A stretch of DNA of 64,000 nucleotides from Trachythela sp. YZ-2020 (GCA_016169945.1 JADLSH010000114.1:496001-560000), one strand, 5' to 3'; numbered from the stretch's first letter, positions 31,105 to 42,585 are shown. Notes: generated from the sequence alone by a model not told the origin. A program made the numbers and translations.

Positions 31105-31707
31105 ATGCTCATAAAAGTACAGTGCTACTCAATAGCAAGTCATTTTGGCATAATCAGTGCTAGGGCAACGAGTTGCCAGTTTAAGCAGTTTAACCGTGGT
31201 TTCAATTTGCGTAGACACGAAAAGGAGCATTATCTACTACGGAATCAAGAAAGAAACATGTCTCAAACAGACTCGGATAGCCAGGAAAGGGATTTCCAAG
31301 ACGATGTCTCGACAACTTCAACTCATGGGTCTGAAAGTTCGATGACGACTGATAATGAGTCAGAAACTGAAGAAGCAGAAGAAATTGATCCTTGGATGCC
31401 ATTGATAGAGGAAGCAAAGCAAAGAAGTAATACAGCTTTTGAGGAAATGAAAGAAAGCCTTATAAACAGCGGTCTTGATGTGCAATCTGCTACCGACAAA
31501 GCTTACACCAATATTCTGCCTGAACTCCAGAAGGAACTTGAAAATATTTATATGCAACGTCTCCAATGGATGAAACAACTAAAGAAATATCCCGTACATA
31601 CAAAAATAATGCTGCTTGTGGAAAACGATGACTTTGATCCAGGGGAAGCTTTAGAAGATGCTATTGATAAGAGGAAATTTCTTAATGAAGAAAGTGATAA
31701 TGAATAG
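31105..31707 (+). CDS. Polinton-associated acidic protein with a C2H2-like finger
   Basis: The 200-codon frame is intact. A degenerate C2H2-like finger (CQFKQFNRGFNLRRHEKEH, about residues 24-42) precedes an acidic Ser/Glu-rich stretch (60-95, ending EEAEEIDPW) and a helical C-terminal domain with repeated charged heptads (LPELQKELENIYMQRLQWM, about 133-151; AIDKRKFL near the end). I have seen this C-terminal layout in cnidarian Polinton-related ORFs, but have no name for it. The first Cys of the finger's usual CxxC pair is missing. A true start could be the Met at residue 52 (MSQTDSD). It ends 25 bp before the right inverted repeat. Confidence 0.6.
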   Translation: MLIKVQCYSIASHFGIISARATSCQFKQFNRGFNLRRHEKEHYLLRNQERNMSQTDSDSQERDFQDDVSTTSTHGSESSMTTDNESETEEAEEIDPWMPLIEEAKQRSNTAFEEMKESLINSGLDVQSATDKAYTNILPELQKELENIYMQRLQWMKQLKKYPVHTKIMLLVENDDFDPGEALEDAIDKRKFLNEESDNE

Positions 31708-31923
31708 AAGTTAAACTCGGTCAAACGGTTTAATACGGTCCGAGCCTTTGTTAAAGAAACCATGGCTAACGAACAATAAAGCCAAAACTATAAAGCGTTA
31801 TTAGAAGAAACATTTAAATTGTTGTGTGTAATTTAAATAAAATCAAAACACAAAACTCTCTGCTGTTCTTTATTTCTCTCTACTGACGACAAACATTCCG
31901 TACAGCGTACTTTCTTACACCTC

Positions 31924-32095
31924 AGAGCGTACGTCACCTCATTATTATTCTTACTTGCAGGCGTGACGTATGAATACTAATAATCAGTTCAAAGGGTACG
32001 TCATCTCCAGGTTGCGCAACCTCTAGGTTGCGCAACCTCAGAGGGTACGTCACCGCATTATTATTCTTACTTCCAGGCGTGACGTATGAATACTA
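31924..32095. repeat. Two direct copies of a ~60 bp 'gtacgtcacc' unit
   Basis: gcgtacgtcacctcattatt...ggcgtgacgtatgaatacta at 31926-31983 recurs as gggtacgtcaccgcattatt... at 32042-32095. Between them aggttgcgcaacct occurs twice. The units contain CRE-like tgacgta words, possibly by chance. Confidence 0.7.
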
Positions 32096-32214
32096 ATTAC
32101 TTCCGGTCCTGAAGGGACGGGTATACCTACTCACGAAGCCTAGACACGCAATCTTTACACTGTGGGTCAAATTATTTGCTTGCTAGAAATCCGCAAAAGA
32201 TAACTAAGCAGATG

Positions 32215-32325
32215 TGGGAATTATGTGATTTCATCGTGGATAAATGTCCGGATATTCATATCAAGGCGTCATCGCTGATGGCTAATGCCAAACAAATCGC
32301 TAAACACATTGTTTTACAGATCTCC
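32215..32325 (+). CDS. Possible host exon, function unknown
   Basis: After an acceptor-like aactaagcag the frame reads MWELCDFIVDKCPDIHIKAS and ends QIS before a consensus donor (TCC|gtgagt). The composition and the splice signals look coding, but no domain is recognised and no neighbouring exon was found. Confidence 0.3.
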
Positions 32326-33300
32326 GTGAGTTTTAACACCTTTGTAATCTGATATTTATTATATCGTAAACTAGTTATATATTCAGTGCTTTTGGTCGAT
32401 TATAACTTCTGTTTCAAAACCGTGTGATTTTCGCTAATACACCATTTTAAAGGTAAATTTCGACCATTAGAAGTCTGTGGTCAAATGCAAGAATAAAGAA
32501 GATATTAAAGATTGTTTGAGTTGAACTGGAGTATGACTGGAGGCACAAAAACTATAAGAGTTTTGTCAACGAAAAAAACACTTTTTGGAGCCTTAATAAC
32601 GGGTAAGTGTGTATTTTCGATATTTTAGTTTGTGCGTGGATTTGCAAAAGCGTATGTCACTCTGTGAGGTTATTACAATATCGATTAAACCTAAAAAGTA
32701 TTTTAGCAAGTTTGAATTTGAATTTTGAAGAAACAACGCAATGTCAAAAACTTCATTTTAAAGATAAATTTAAAATATATACTGTCAAAAAACAGTGAAG
32801 TTTTCTGAAAATTTTTGACCTTTTGTGAAATGTCTAAGGTTGAATTTTACAGCAAACCAAAGCTAAAAGAGTACGTAATAACACATCTACTTTATATCGT
32901 CGGACAATGACAATTAATCATTTTATAGTTAAAAGTACAAATATTTATACTATTTTACCACTGTACAAAAAGTAAAAATTTGCGTGTTGCGATGGTTACA
33001 GTTATTGACTGAATACTTCATGTTACAATACATTTTGGGAAGTATAATTCCTGAGTTCGAATAGACCAGGAGATTCTGCATCAGTGTATTTCTAGTATGT
33101 AAAAATGTAAGTCAGTCATTTGAGTGTTGGAGGGTCAACAAGTCTACTTAAGTCGGATGAATTGCTCCGCTTGGATCTGAGACTTGAGTCAATGACTTGA
33201 CTTGTTACAACATTGAAGTTTGTCCATTACTGTAGGTGTACTTTTGGTGATAAAGCATACAAGCTTGAGAACCTTGACTAGCAGCATCTCCATATAACAT
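32326..33300. other. Non-coding stretch
   Basis: No gene is recognised. At 33160-33210 repeated gacttgagtcaatgacttgac words occur. Confidence 0.4.
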
Positions 33301-33515
33301 TCCTATATTATTTAATTCCTATTGAATGTGCTAGCATTGAATTGCTTATTACTGCACACAGACTCCAAGGCTTAGTATATTTGAGATGGACTTCACTTTT
33401 ATCCATGAAGGATTGATCATATAAAATGTTTGTATCATAATTATCCAGTAGTGCATGGGACAGAAATGCAACTGCTCCATTCAATATTTCCCTATCGGAA
33501 ACCCTTAGAGACCCT

Positions 33516-33782
33516 GTGGCTAATGTTTCCAACAACAAAATACCCCTAGTTCTTGGTTACCATCCCTTCCATTTCAAAGTAAGGGATGTCCGCATTACGA
33601 GGAATTTTCATATCTTGAAAAACGACCCTGAAACATCTTCCATTTTCACCGATAATCCCTTAGTGTCGCAACAATTAGAACAACCATTGTTCACACTGTA
33701 TGCACCAAGTTACCAACCAAAAAAGATTGTCACAAATTTGTTTACTGTGCCTCAAGAGATTTATTACATGTCATCAAAATAA
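33516..33782 (+). pseudogene. Retroelement fragment (Penelope-like linker or similar)
   Basis: The frame reads IPLVLGYHPFHFKVRDV, ITRNFHILKNDPETSSIF and NPLVSQQLEQ. The order of a YHPF word, an NFxILxxDP word and a PLVS word recalls the region after the RT of Penelope-like and related elements. It differs from both Penelope copies near the start of the window. No RT or endonuclease is found beside it. Low confidence. Confidence 0.4.
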
Positions 33783-34850
33783 AACATCATGCTGTGACAT
33801 TTAGTTTCCCTATGAATTAAATGAACAATTTATTTACAACATGTATTTTAAGCTTGAATCTGTACAGAGGGAGCAGGGGTGGTGCTAGTGGGGAATACAT
33901 GCTCTGTTGGGAACCTCCATTGGGGAAATACACCAATCTATCAGGGATTGTCGGCATATTCAGTTGCTGTGTTTAAGCTACAAACCATATATATAATGTG
34001 CATTAAGTCTTGGTTCAAAAATTTATAAACTCCTTTTCCAAAATCTGAAATTTAAAATATTTTTCAGTATCAATTCCAACTGAGTCACCCATTTCTGACC
34101 CATATCACTGTTACAAGAAACAATAAGAACATAAGACACAGCAGTCAACAACTAGACACTAACTTAGTTGACCGGTATTGTGATACACTGAGATGCATGT
34201 AAACCCTAAGAGCAAACCTTGCTTAAAAAGGATGGCCTAATATATTTAACCCCTGCCAAGGAATTGATGACACCATAGCCGACAAGTAGATCAGAAACCT
34301 AATGGTATAAATCTAGTTTAAAGACATTTTAAAAAGAAATTTGAATTAATAAAAACATTTGTCAATCAGAAATTTTACAATAGCATTAGTCAGTTATGAT
34401 GGATGCTGATTTATTACATACAGCTTTTTCAAAATTCTTCACAGGACACAGAATGTTTCAGGCAGGTAAAATCTTTCACAGAAATTTAAAACATACTTTT
34501 ACAAGAAATATACAGTACGAAAATTAAAATAGTTTATGACTTCACTATAAACATAATACTAAATCTGAAGCAACTGAGCATAGAAAGTATACTATTATTT
34601 ACAAGCACTAATAAATTCTATATGTCCTATATGGCGACAGTGCATCTCGGCCACTTACGCGTAAAGTTTCTGTAAAATCATTCGTTTTTAGCCTGATTCA
34701 GCGATTTCTCATTATTTATACATGCAATATTACTCCCATAAGAAATCCTGTTTCGTTTTTTGTTTTACCATTACTGCGAAAGGCAAAATATTGTAGCTAG
34801 CTACAACACGCAAAGTTCGTCGACTTTAATCGTCACAAAATCGTCACCCG
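33783..34850. other. Non-coding stretch
   Basis: No gene or clear repeat recognised. Confidence 0.4.
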
Positions 34851-34852
34851 TT

Positions 34853-35254
34853 TTAAGGCCGATCTTTCATAATCACTGTCTGCCCAGTATTACTTTCACA
34901 TGTGGAACTGTCTCTTTTTTTGTAATTTCTTTGATTACTACGCCGAGAGGCACAGTACGGCGATTTATTCCAAAATTTCACGTGAATATGCTCACTTGCA
35001 AATCCACAAACTAAACTGCATGCTATAAATAGCAAGTATGCAAAATAGACACCTATCCGCTTAAAACGCTTCAACACTCCAAAAATCTTGTCCTTTGTGC
35101 GGCCATTTGACTGCTTTTTCTTCTGTTGAAAATTTCCATTTATCTTGTTTTGGGATCCTATTTCTCGGTACACTGTATTTTGCAATTTTCCGAGTATGAC
35201 ACTTTTTTGAAAAGGGTTTTGAAAATGGCAGTTAAATTTCTGATAATCAATCAT
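34853..35254 (-). CDS. Possible exon with one transmembrane segment
   Basis: The minus frame carries a basic stretch (RTKDKIFGVLKRFKRIG) followed by a hydrophobic segment (VYFAYLLFIACSLVCGFA), then a basic, serine-rich tail. That is the look of a type II membrane anchor. A donor-like GAAA|gtaata occurs in the Cys/Ser-rich tail. No family is recognised and it could be a chance frame. Confidence 0.28.
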   Translation of the reverse strand: MIDYQKFNCHFQNPFQKSVILGKLQNTVYREIGSQNKINGNFQQKKKQSNGRTKDKIFGVLKRFKRIGVYFAYLLFIACSLVCGFASEHIHVKFWNKSPYCASRRSNQRNYKKRDSSTCESNTGQTVIMKDRP

Positions 35255-35834
35255 GCGGTGGCTAGTTACCAGTTTTCTCTCGGCGTGAACTCGCGCATAC
35301 GCTTAACGTACAAAAGCACTCAACGTCCATGACGTATTCTTTCATCATACACCCATGCAGGTGTAAATACCCGAGCGGAATTAGTATCGTTACGCCCGGA
35401 ACGGCGTTTCGCGCGTTTGCCTCGGACACTATTACACTTAAATACATATATGTTATTTACCGGTTGCGAGATCCGGTGAGAAAAACTGTGCCCGAGGTCT
35501 TGTATGTAGTGCTTGTACGAACTATTAGAAGCTCAGGAAAAATTCTGCGCCCCACGAGGCTTGAAATCGTATCGTGAGAAATCCGGACCACTCTGAAATG
35601 CTCGCTAGCCAATCAGATTGATTTATTTTCATAGATAAAAATAAAAAATGTAATTTTCATCACAGAGCAATGATTGATAAAATATCTTAATTCTTTCCTC
35701 AACAAAATCTCAAGCAACGATATATCACTACATCTTACAAAATATCTTATTGGTAGCTGAAAGCTGCCTTGAATTCTTTTTTCTGACAACTTCAACACAA
35801 GACCATACTTATCATACATAGCTACTCATAGGTA
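35255..35834. other. Non-coding stretch
   Basis: No gene recognised. Short frames on both strands around 35262-35577 overlap each other and lack motifs. Confidence 0.35.
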
Positions 35835-37046
35835 TTATTATATGGCTTTATGAAATCCGCGGTTCTGATTGGCTAGCGAGCGGTCCGATAAAAGCTGTAT
35901 CCGGACCGGAACTAGTTATCCGGACCGGTGTCCCGGATTAAAAAATTAAAAATTTTAAATTAAATTTTAAAAATTTAAAACAGAAATATTTAAAAATATT
36001 TTTTTTAAATATTTTAAAAATTTTAAAAAATTTTTAAACATTTTTTAAAAATTTTAAAAATTTTACATTTTTAAAATTTAAAATTTTAAAAATTTGCAAT
36101 TAATAAAACAAAAAAAAACAATGCCCATCGTTATGGAAGCCAAAGTGCCAAGCTGGCAAACAACCGTCGTTGTTCGATAAAAGTAACAGAATAGCTAATG
36201 AGAAAGGTGGCGAAAAATTCTTGTTTATGCCTTAATTAATTTAAGAATCAAACTCAAGAGCCATATAATAAACAGTTTATTGACCTCGCTTGTTCGGTCT
36301 GTACAGTGAAATATCGGACCTCTGTTTTTTAGTACGGACCGCGCTCGCTGCGCTCGCTTGGTCCGTACTAAAAAACCTCGGTCCGATATTTCACTGTACA
36401 GACCTCACGCTCGGTCAATAACCTATTATTATTATATGGCTTTATGAAATCCGCGGTTCTGATTGGCTAGCGAGCGGTCCGATAAAAGCCGTATCCGGAC
36501 CGTGGTCCGGATAACTAGTTATCCGGACCGGTGTCCCGGATTAAAAAATTAAAAATTTTAAATTAAATTTTAAAAATTTAAAACAGAAATATTTAAAAAT
36601 ATTTTTTTTAAATATTTTAAAAATTTAAAATTTTTTTTAAAATTTTTAAAATTTTAAATTTTAAAAATTTAAAATTTTAAAAATTTGCAATTAATAAAAC
36701 AAAAAAAAACAATGCCCATCGTTATGGAAGCCAAAGTGCCAAGCTGGCAAACAACCGTCGTTGTTCGATAAAAGTAACAGAATAGCTAATGAGGAAGCCA
36801 TTTCATGTCTCAACATGAAAGGTGGCGAAAAATTCTTGTTTATATATATGCCTTAATTAATTTAAGAATCAAACTCAAGAGCCATATAATAAACAGTTTA
36901 TTGACCTCGCTTGTTCGGTCTGTACAGTGAAATATCGGACCTCTGTTTTTTAGTACGGACCGCGCTCGCTGCGCTCGCTTGGTCTGTACTAAAAAACCTC
37001 GGTCCGATATTTCACTGTACAGACCTCACGCTCGGTCAATAACCTA
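35835..37046. repeat. Tandem duplication of a ~600 bp palindrome-ended element
   Basis: Copy 1 (35835-36432) and copy 2 (36433-37046) both start with tatggctttatgaaatccgc and end with ctcacgctcggtcaataacc. Each holds an AT-rich block of taaaaattttaaa words and a terminal palindrome (gtacagtgaaatatcggacc paired with its complement around gcgctcgctgcgctcgc). Copy 2 has small additions (about 24 bp with catttcatgtctcaacatg, and a few TA units). Both copies share a very similar sequence otherwise, so the duplication is recent. No coding. Confidence 0.88.
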
Positions 37047-38000
37047 TTATTATTTCATGACTGTGCACTTTAATTATCTGTTCACTTTAATTAACTGTGT
37101 ATAAGTCACCCGTATCAGCATGAAATATCACTGCATGCGCATGCTGTGAACGTTTCCGGTTTTCCTGAAATATTGATTGCAAATTCACTGGAAATTGCCT
37201 TGATGGCTATGCTGAAATTTGCGAGCAACACTGAACTGTGATTTCTTGAGAGATTTAAAAACGAAATAGCCTCTGGAAAGCGATATAACACTATTACACT
37301 AAATTATGGTTCGAAGGTTATGGTTAAAGATTTTGTGTAGGTTTTGTTTGAGGTTTATAGCCAAGAAAAATAAATTTTATGCCGAGAATGTATGACATAA
37401 GCCATAGAATCTTCAAGATATATTCCAAACAACTAATATAAATTTTACCTGTGTTTTCTCTGCGTTTGTCTTTGCTGATGTTGGATTTTCTGCCAGGCCG
37501 TCTGTAATATAAGAAAAAATGCATCATAACATACCGCTAGGTCACTGGGTTCATTAGTTTATATGACGGACGTAGCGGATCAAATAGATATTATGAATTC
37601 ACACGTCAAAGATTTAAGACCCACGCCAACGGCTCAGCGCAATAAAACTTGACTAAAAACAAGTTGCCAACTCGAGTAAAATTCCTCGTCAAGAAAGGTC
37701 GTCGTATTGTAGATTTTTAGTCTTTTTCCGACAGGAAAGAATTAACATGCCCGACCACAGGCACAGTTTCTTATATCTACAGAGCAGTCAATCGATGCTA
37801 AAAGCAATGGTCTAAATACATTTAGTACAATTAGCACGTTTTCTGTATTTGTTCGTTCGAATTGTGAAACTACAGATATTGTCAGGGGTTGTCACATAAT
37901 CTGGTCTTAGAACGGTGTATTAAAGTGGCCTTGATGTATGTCAGTCATGATTAAGGCCTAAAATGTGTACGATATTAACAAACTGCGACAAGCAGTTATA
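37047..38000. other. Non-coding stretch
   Basis: No gene recognised. The minus frame at 37527-37324 lacks any motif. Confidence 0.4.
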
Positions 38001-38064
38001 CATTTATATCAAGCAGTTATACATTTATATATATATATATATATAGTTTTTCGCTTACCTCAAA

Positions 38065-38113
38065 ACTTGTCTGCAACAGGCTGTTTCATCTGTAAAAGAA
38101 TCATCAGGCAGTT
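38065..38113 (-). ncRNA. Hammerhead ribozyme type A (minus strand, head-to-head pair)
   Basis: The minus strand reads AACTGC, CTGATGA, the short stem II, GAAA, ACA/TGT stem III and GCAG. The inner stem I helix is kept; the outer ACTTG half is missing on the 5' side. It faces the plus copy at 38118-38168 across a 10-bp spacer. Confidence 0.7.
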
Positions 38114-38117
38114 CAAA

Positions 38118-38168
38118 AAAACTGCCTGATGATTCTTTTACAGATGAAACAGCCTGTTGCAGACAAGT
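38118..38168 (+). ncRNA. Hammerhead ribozyme type A (plus strand, head-to-head pair)
   Basis: CTGC 38122-38125, CTGATGA 38126-38132, GAAA 38146-38149, stem III ACA/TGT and GCAG 38159-38162 are identical to the ribozyme at 3284-3339 except for the outer stem I half. Confidence 0.72.
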
Positions 38169-38280
38169 TTTGAGGTAAGCGAAAAACTATAATTTGCTCT
38201 AACTATATGTTGCCGAGCACTCTTTGCGTTTCGTAGACCTAAACCTACACGTATATATATATATATATATATAGTCAAAT

Positions 38281-38324
38281 CTGCAGACATGCATGTTTCG
38301 CCGTTCAACGGCTCGTCAGTGCAG
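38281..38324 (-). ncRNA. Hammerhead ribozyme type B (minus strand, third copy)
   Basis: All core bases match those at 3402-3445 and 5126-5169, including the GCCG/CGGC stem II and the GTC cleavage triplet. Confidence 0.87.
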
Positions 38325-38540
38325 CTTGTAACGCAGTCTAGATGCGAGTGACTTCGTATTTATACACCATACTCTTGCCCTCACCAAGCGCATGTGGTAC
38401 AATACTCAGTATATATATTCGCTTACCTCAAAACAAGTTTTGTGGTGAGCGAAAATCTATAATTTGCTCTAACTATATGTTGTCGAGCACTCTTTGCGTT
38501 TCGTAGACCTAAACCTACACGTATATATATATATATATAA

Positions 38541-39289
38541 ATACCTAACTTCTTGTGAATACTTCAATAGTTCGACACTTTCACTAGATCTTCTTAGGGT
38601 TTGAAACGACAACAGTTTGAAGAATATCAAGGGGAATGTTTCGATTTAGAATGTTTTAATTGGACTAATCCCCATTGACTAATCCCCATTGTTTGTGTTT
38701 CTTCCCCTTCCAAAAATATGCATTCATTATCAAATCATATTTCTCTAATAATTTGTGCATTATCTACTATATTTCACGTATACCGAGGTTTGTAAAGGAA
38801 TCATTTTGCTTTATGATAAATGATAAATTTGGGTTGCAGTTAGCAGTTAGCTAAGCCGTTTACCGCGCAACGGCGACACAACGCATGAACGCATCCGTAA
38901 TTTTATTAATACATCCGTACATTTTTGCCTTTATAATTGCTTTATATTACATAAAAACATTGAAATATCCTTACCTGCATGAATATTATACCAGCATTCC
39001 TGAGCTATAACTCTTGAAATTCTTGTGGATTTCGAGAAGAAAAAGCAAATATATTATGGGACGCTATCCCAGAAAACTTTGCGCGCGTAGTAAGGAAATT
39101 AGACACCAGTCCGTCATTCCGTGCTTATGTCATTTCTATGAATTCTTTCAGGAGAGACAACTCCCAACCAACGAACACTGCACAGAATTTTGTGTCATAT
39201 TTTAGACTCTATGCTTTAGGAATATAACGTTCTCTGTATAAAGTTTCTCTTAAAGGATGCAGCAAACTGGATGCGACACAACAAAACAC
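38541..39289. other. Non-coding stretch
   Basis: No gene or clear repeat is recognised. Confidence 0.4.
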
Positions 39290-39297
39290 CATAGAGG

Positions 39298-39451
39298 CAA
39301 TGGCGAAGCCAGCCTGACCATTTGGTTCATGCTATGCAAATATTTCCGTGTTCATAGACTGTGAAAACAATCAATTTCTAAAGAAATGAATAATGATAAT
39401 GATTTAAAATTTGAATAGCATGACCAAATTGTCAGGCTGGCTTCGCTACTG
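39298..39451. mobile_element. hAT-type MITE with 8-bp target duplication
   Basis: The 154-bp element starts CAATGGCGAAGCCAGCCTGA and ends with the complement of CAGTAGCGAAGCCAGCCTGA. The identical 8-mer catagagg flanks it at 39290-39297 and 39452-39459. The inner part continues the inverted match (ggttcatgctatgcaaat/atttgaatagcatgac) with mismatches. Non-coding. Confidence 0.9.
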
Positions 39452-39619
39452 CATAGAGGTTGTGTATATAATGTCTATAATCATGTAGTATCACAAGATA
39501 TTATACATGGCAATATATCAAAACAATATTCCGTAGAAATTTGTTACTTGGGTTCTCTTGCGATTTTTTGTGAAATTGTAATTTGACTTAAACATCCATA
39601 ATATATTTAACCCTAAAAA

Positions 39620-39902
39620 TCGTGTTAATTGAGCACCTCTAGTGGGCTGTGTTTAACACTTTTGATGGTGTCAAAATAGCACCCATTAGTTAGCGCTATA
39701 AAGGGTGTAAATTTAGCACTTTCGCTGATGAAAGAGGTGTTACTTTAGCACCCAAAAAAGGTGTTACAAATTTCTGGTGCTGAATTAGCACTTTAAAATT
39801 GACAACCAACTTAACGGTGCTAAATTTGCACCCACATCGGTGCTAAAATAGCACTTTCTATTTAACACCACCTCCTGGTGTAACACCCTCAAATTAACAG
39901 TG
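39620..39902. mobile_element. Short TA-type element made of iterated half-palindromes (GGTGT/AGCACC)
   Basis: The right end AAATTAACAGTG next to TA (39903-39904) is the same terminus as in the 56570-60009 element; the left end (cgtgttaattgag) is a weaker match. Inside, gtgcta/agcacc/ggtgtaa/aacacc words alternate in both orientations about fifteen times, so the sequence can form many small hairpins. No coding. Confidence 0.65.
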
Positions 39903-41600
39903 TACTATACCTACTAGCTCTGATTTGATATGCTTGAAAGTTAATGGAAGTACAGTAAAGTTGTTTTTGGTTCTCTCCAGCGCTTCGATGGTTTTTCCTG
40001 GTATTTTGTCTTTCCTGCCACATCAAATATTAAACTTTCTACCTTAGTTCCGTGATCAGACATGGGTCGTGTAGTGGCAGCCACGCAGGGGTGCCCTATA
40101 GTAAGATTTCGACTTTGTCCTTTAAGCTGCTTCCTTCGCTATTTAACTCTCGGGTACAAGGAAAGGCGATTGGCATCCTTACCATGACCTTGACCTTAAC
40201 CAAGTGATTTTATTTCGAATCTTTTTGTTTTTAATGCTTTACCTAATGTCACGAGTTCTATTTTAACTGGGAATGACAAAATTTTACCACATTTTCCCTT
40301 TCCCTTTAGAGTTGGAGAATGGTCGACCCTCAAACAGGCCCTAGCTCGCGATGTCACTGCATGAATTTATTCCAATAAATATTAATGTAACCATTTTCCA
40401 TGCTCTCTTAAAATGCATAATTATATTACAGCTTGATCACAGACGACAGATGAGGTAGCATGACAGTTATTGGCATGTGCCAACTGCTACACACCTATAA
40501 TTTATTATTAATGTGAATATATATATATATATATATCTAAAAGTCTGCTCTTTTGATTAATAGCAAGAAGGGATGGGATATATTTCATTATTTTAGAGGT
40601 GTTAGAATGGCAATTATCAGTATAAACACTAACAAGTAACATTTATTTTTGAAGTACAAATTAGAACCTGTTAGAACTGCCTAAATGCCTGTTATCTATT
40701 TTATACTAAATACCTCATTCAGCTGGTCGTCGCTTTAGTGTTTACCCGGGTTGTGCGGGTTGTGCGCAACATGAAATTCATTTCTAAAAACCAGAAAAAA
40801 GAAAACCAGACCCTTCGGTCTTGTCTTAATCTAAATTTCAATCTGTTGAATCTGTTATCCGACCCTAAGTCTAAATCTATTATAAACCTAATATATGTAT
40901 AAATTTCTTATCAATAAACTTGCACTTTCCAGTGAACTAGGAAACGGCAAGAGTTCACAGTATGTGCAAATATCTCATGCTGATATAATTGACATCAAAT
41001 CACAAAAGCAAATATAATTAAATAAGTGGTTTTACTGTGACGCAAAAATACGTATACATGAGGGGGTATAAAAAATATAATTCCAACTCTATATCGTTAA
41101 TTGAACCGTGAGAAAATTAAGTCTAGACCGCGAAGCAGGAGTGCGATTTGTAATCGCGAGTACTTGATTTCAGACCAAAAATTGCACGACACGAAATATA
41201 ATTCCACTTTTAGTTGATTATACAGGTTAATTAATTATATTTAGTTAATTATAAATATATATAGAAAAATGCGTATGTATTTGGAAAGAATAAAGCAGTA
41301 GAAACTTTATGTTTACATTCATTTGAAAGCCTAATCATTTAGCTTTCCATCAGTGGGTTTTTTAAGTTTGAAGGATTGCTTTTACGGAAAAATATATCAT
41401 TTTAAGCGACTGCATGAGATTGGGGAATTATAATAGTTCACGAGACGCAAAAATAATAACGCTTCTCAAATATACGAATCTAATTTTGAAAATATCTTAT
41501 CAAAATCATGTACCCACAGCTTTCAATTTTTCACTAATTATTTACTTATGTGAAAACCCTGAATGTCAGTGTTTGTCAAAGTTCACAAGTCTTGCATGTG
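39903..41600. other. Non-coding stretch
   Basis: A (TA)n tract lies at 40518-40536. Nothing else is recognised. Confidence 0.4.
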
Positions 41601-41612
41601 CAGAAGAGTATG

Positions 41613-41839
41613 TGCGAAAAAACTGAATCGGAAAATTATTTAAGGAACTTGTTTGTGAAAAGAAGACAACCTGCGGCCACCCATGTATTCATTTTCCTTC
41701 TATCTGATGAATGCCGCAACAAGAAACCTTACTGTCTGCCAATTCAGTATGTTCCATACCATTCCTTGGAGGATCAGACTGTGAGAGAGTTGAACAACAA
41801 GATATGGAAAGAGATGGAAATCTTGGAATGGTCTCTATT
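41613..41839 (+). CDS. Possible exon of an unrecognised gene
   Basis: The frame reads KRRQPAATHVFIFLLSDECR and KPYCLPIQYVPYHSLEDQ and reaches a good donor (ATTG|gtaagt). It looks like real protein (balanced composition, conserved-looking Pro/Tyr words), perhaps from a repeat-borne gene. No neighbour exon or domain was identified. Confidence 0.35.
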
Positions 41840-42585
41840 GGTAAGTACAGTTGCAGTAAATATTTTCATTTACAATCCTTTTCTTTTATAGGCACCAATG
41901 CACATCCAGTTTTCATACAAGTGTCAAAGTTCATGTTTCTAGTATCTCATTGGTTGAATATTTATTACATGAATTGAAACATGTTTACCCAAACAAAGGC
42001 GACTTTTGTCTGATTGGTTGATTCTTTTGCTTGGTTTCAGCCCTTTGCGCGTTAATTTGCACGCGGCTAAGAAGAAGTCTTGAACATGTGGCCGAGTGTG
42101 AAAGCACTCAGTTTGAGGGAAAATATCGCAATAATCTGACGCTAAAATGCTTTTTTTTAGCTTTGTTGTGCCAATGTTTATATTTATCTAACGTTTCAAT
42201 TGATTTAATTGGCCTCCAAGGCAATATATACTTGAATACATTCAATCGTGTGTCGGGTGACAACTATCAAAGTAACTTTGGAGAATTCTTTCAAGAGACT
42301 GGCATATTTAGCCATATATTACAACGATTTATGGTTTATTTCATCCTCGATTGTCCCATGATCTTGTGAAACAAGTCTATGGCAATATGCATTCGAAAAA
42401 TGAAGTCGACAAGTTGAAACGTCGCGAAGTTATGGACGGTTAAATGTGGTCGTCAGTAGATTATGATTATGGATTATTTTGTGGACATGATGGCCGTAAT
42501 ATCGCATCATACGAGGAAGTATAAATCTTTGGAGCTTATGAAACATGGTCATATAAACATCGCTGAAAAAGTAAGTAGCGTAATT
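41840..42585. other. Stretch without an assignable gene
   Basis: The 112-codon frame at 42031-42369 (CALICTRLRRSLEHVAEC) shows no known motif. It may be an additional exon of the fragment before it. Confidence 0.3.

Larger units (their letters stand above)
29561..31890. mobile_element. Polinton/adintovirus-derived short element
   Basis: The ends are about 155-bp inverted repeats: 29561-29713 (ttgtcgtcagtagagagaaa inward) and 31733-31890 (complement). The inside carries a broken packaging-type ATPase on the minus strand and an acidic zinc-finger-type gene on the plus strand. The total of 2.33 kb is far below the 15-20 kb of complete Polintons, and there is no polymerase B, integrase, protease or capsid gene, so this is a deletion derivative. 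A third, internal copy of the right end lies at 31065-31108. No six-base target duplication could be identified. Confidence 0.82.
38028..38540. mobile_element. Cluster of Penelope-like element ends between TA tracts
   Basis: TA tracts at 38028-38045, 38252-38272, 38409-38418 and 38521-38538 separate four pieces: an inverted pair of type A ends (38048-38185), a ctctaactatatgttg block (38190-38260), a type B end on the minus strand (38272-38408) and a remnant of the type A tail with a second ctctaactatatgttg block (38419-38530). No protein part is left. The same pieces occur in another order at 3.3-5.3 kb. Confidence 0.8.

Noticed and set aside
31926..32095. cAMP-response-type promoter (tgacgta words)
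   Set aside because: The words lie in a direct repeat and no convincing gene start follows closely.
35262..35577. Overlapping frames on both strands as a small gene
   Set aside because: Mutual shadows without splice signals or motifs.
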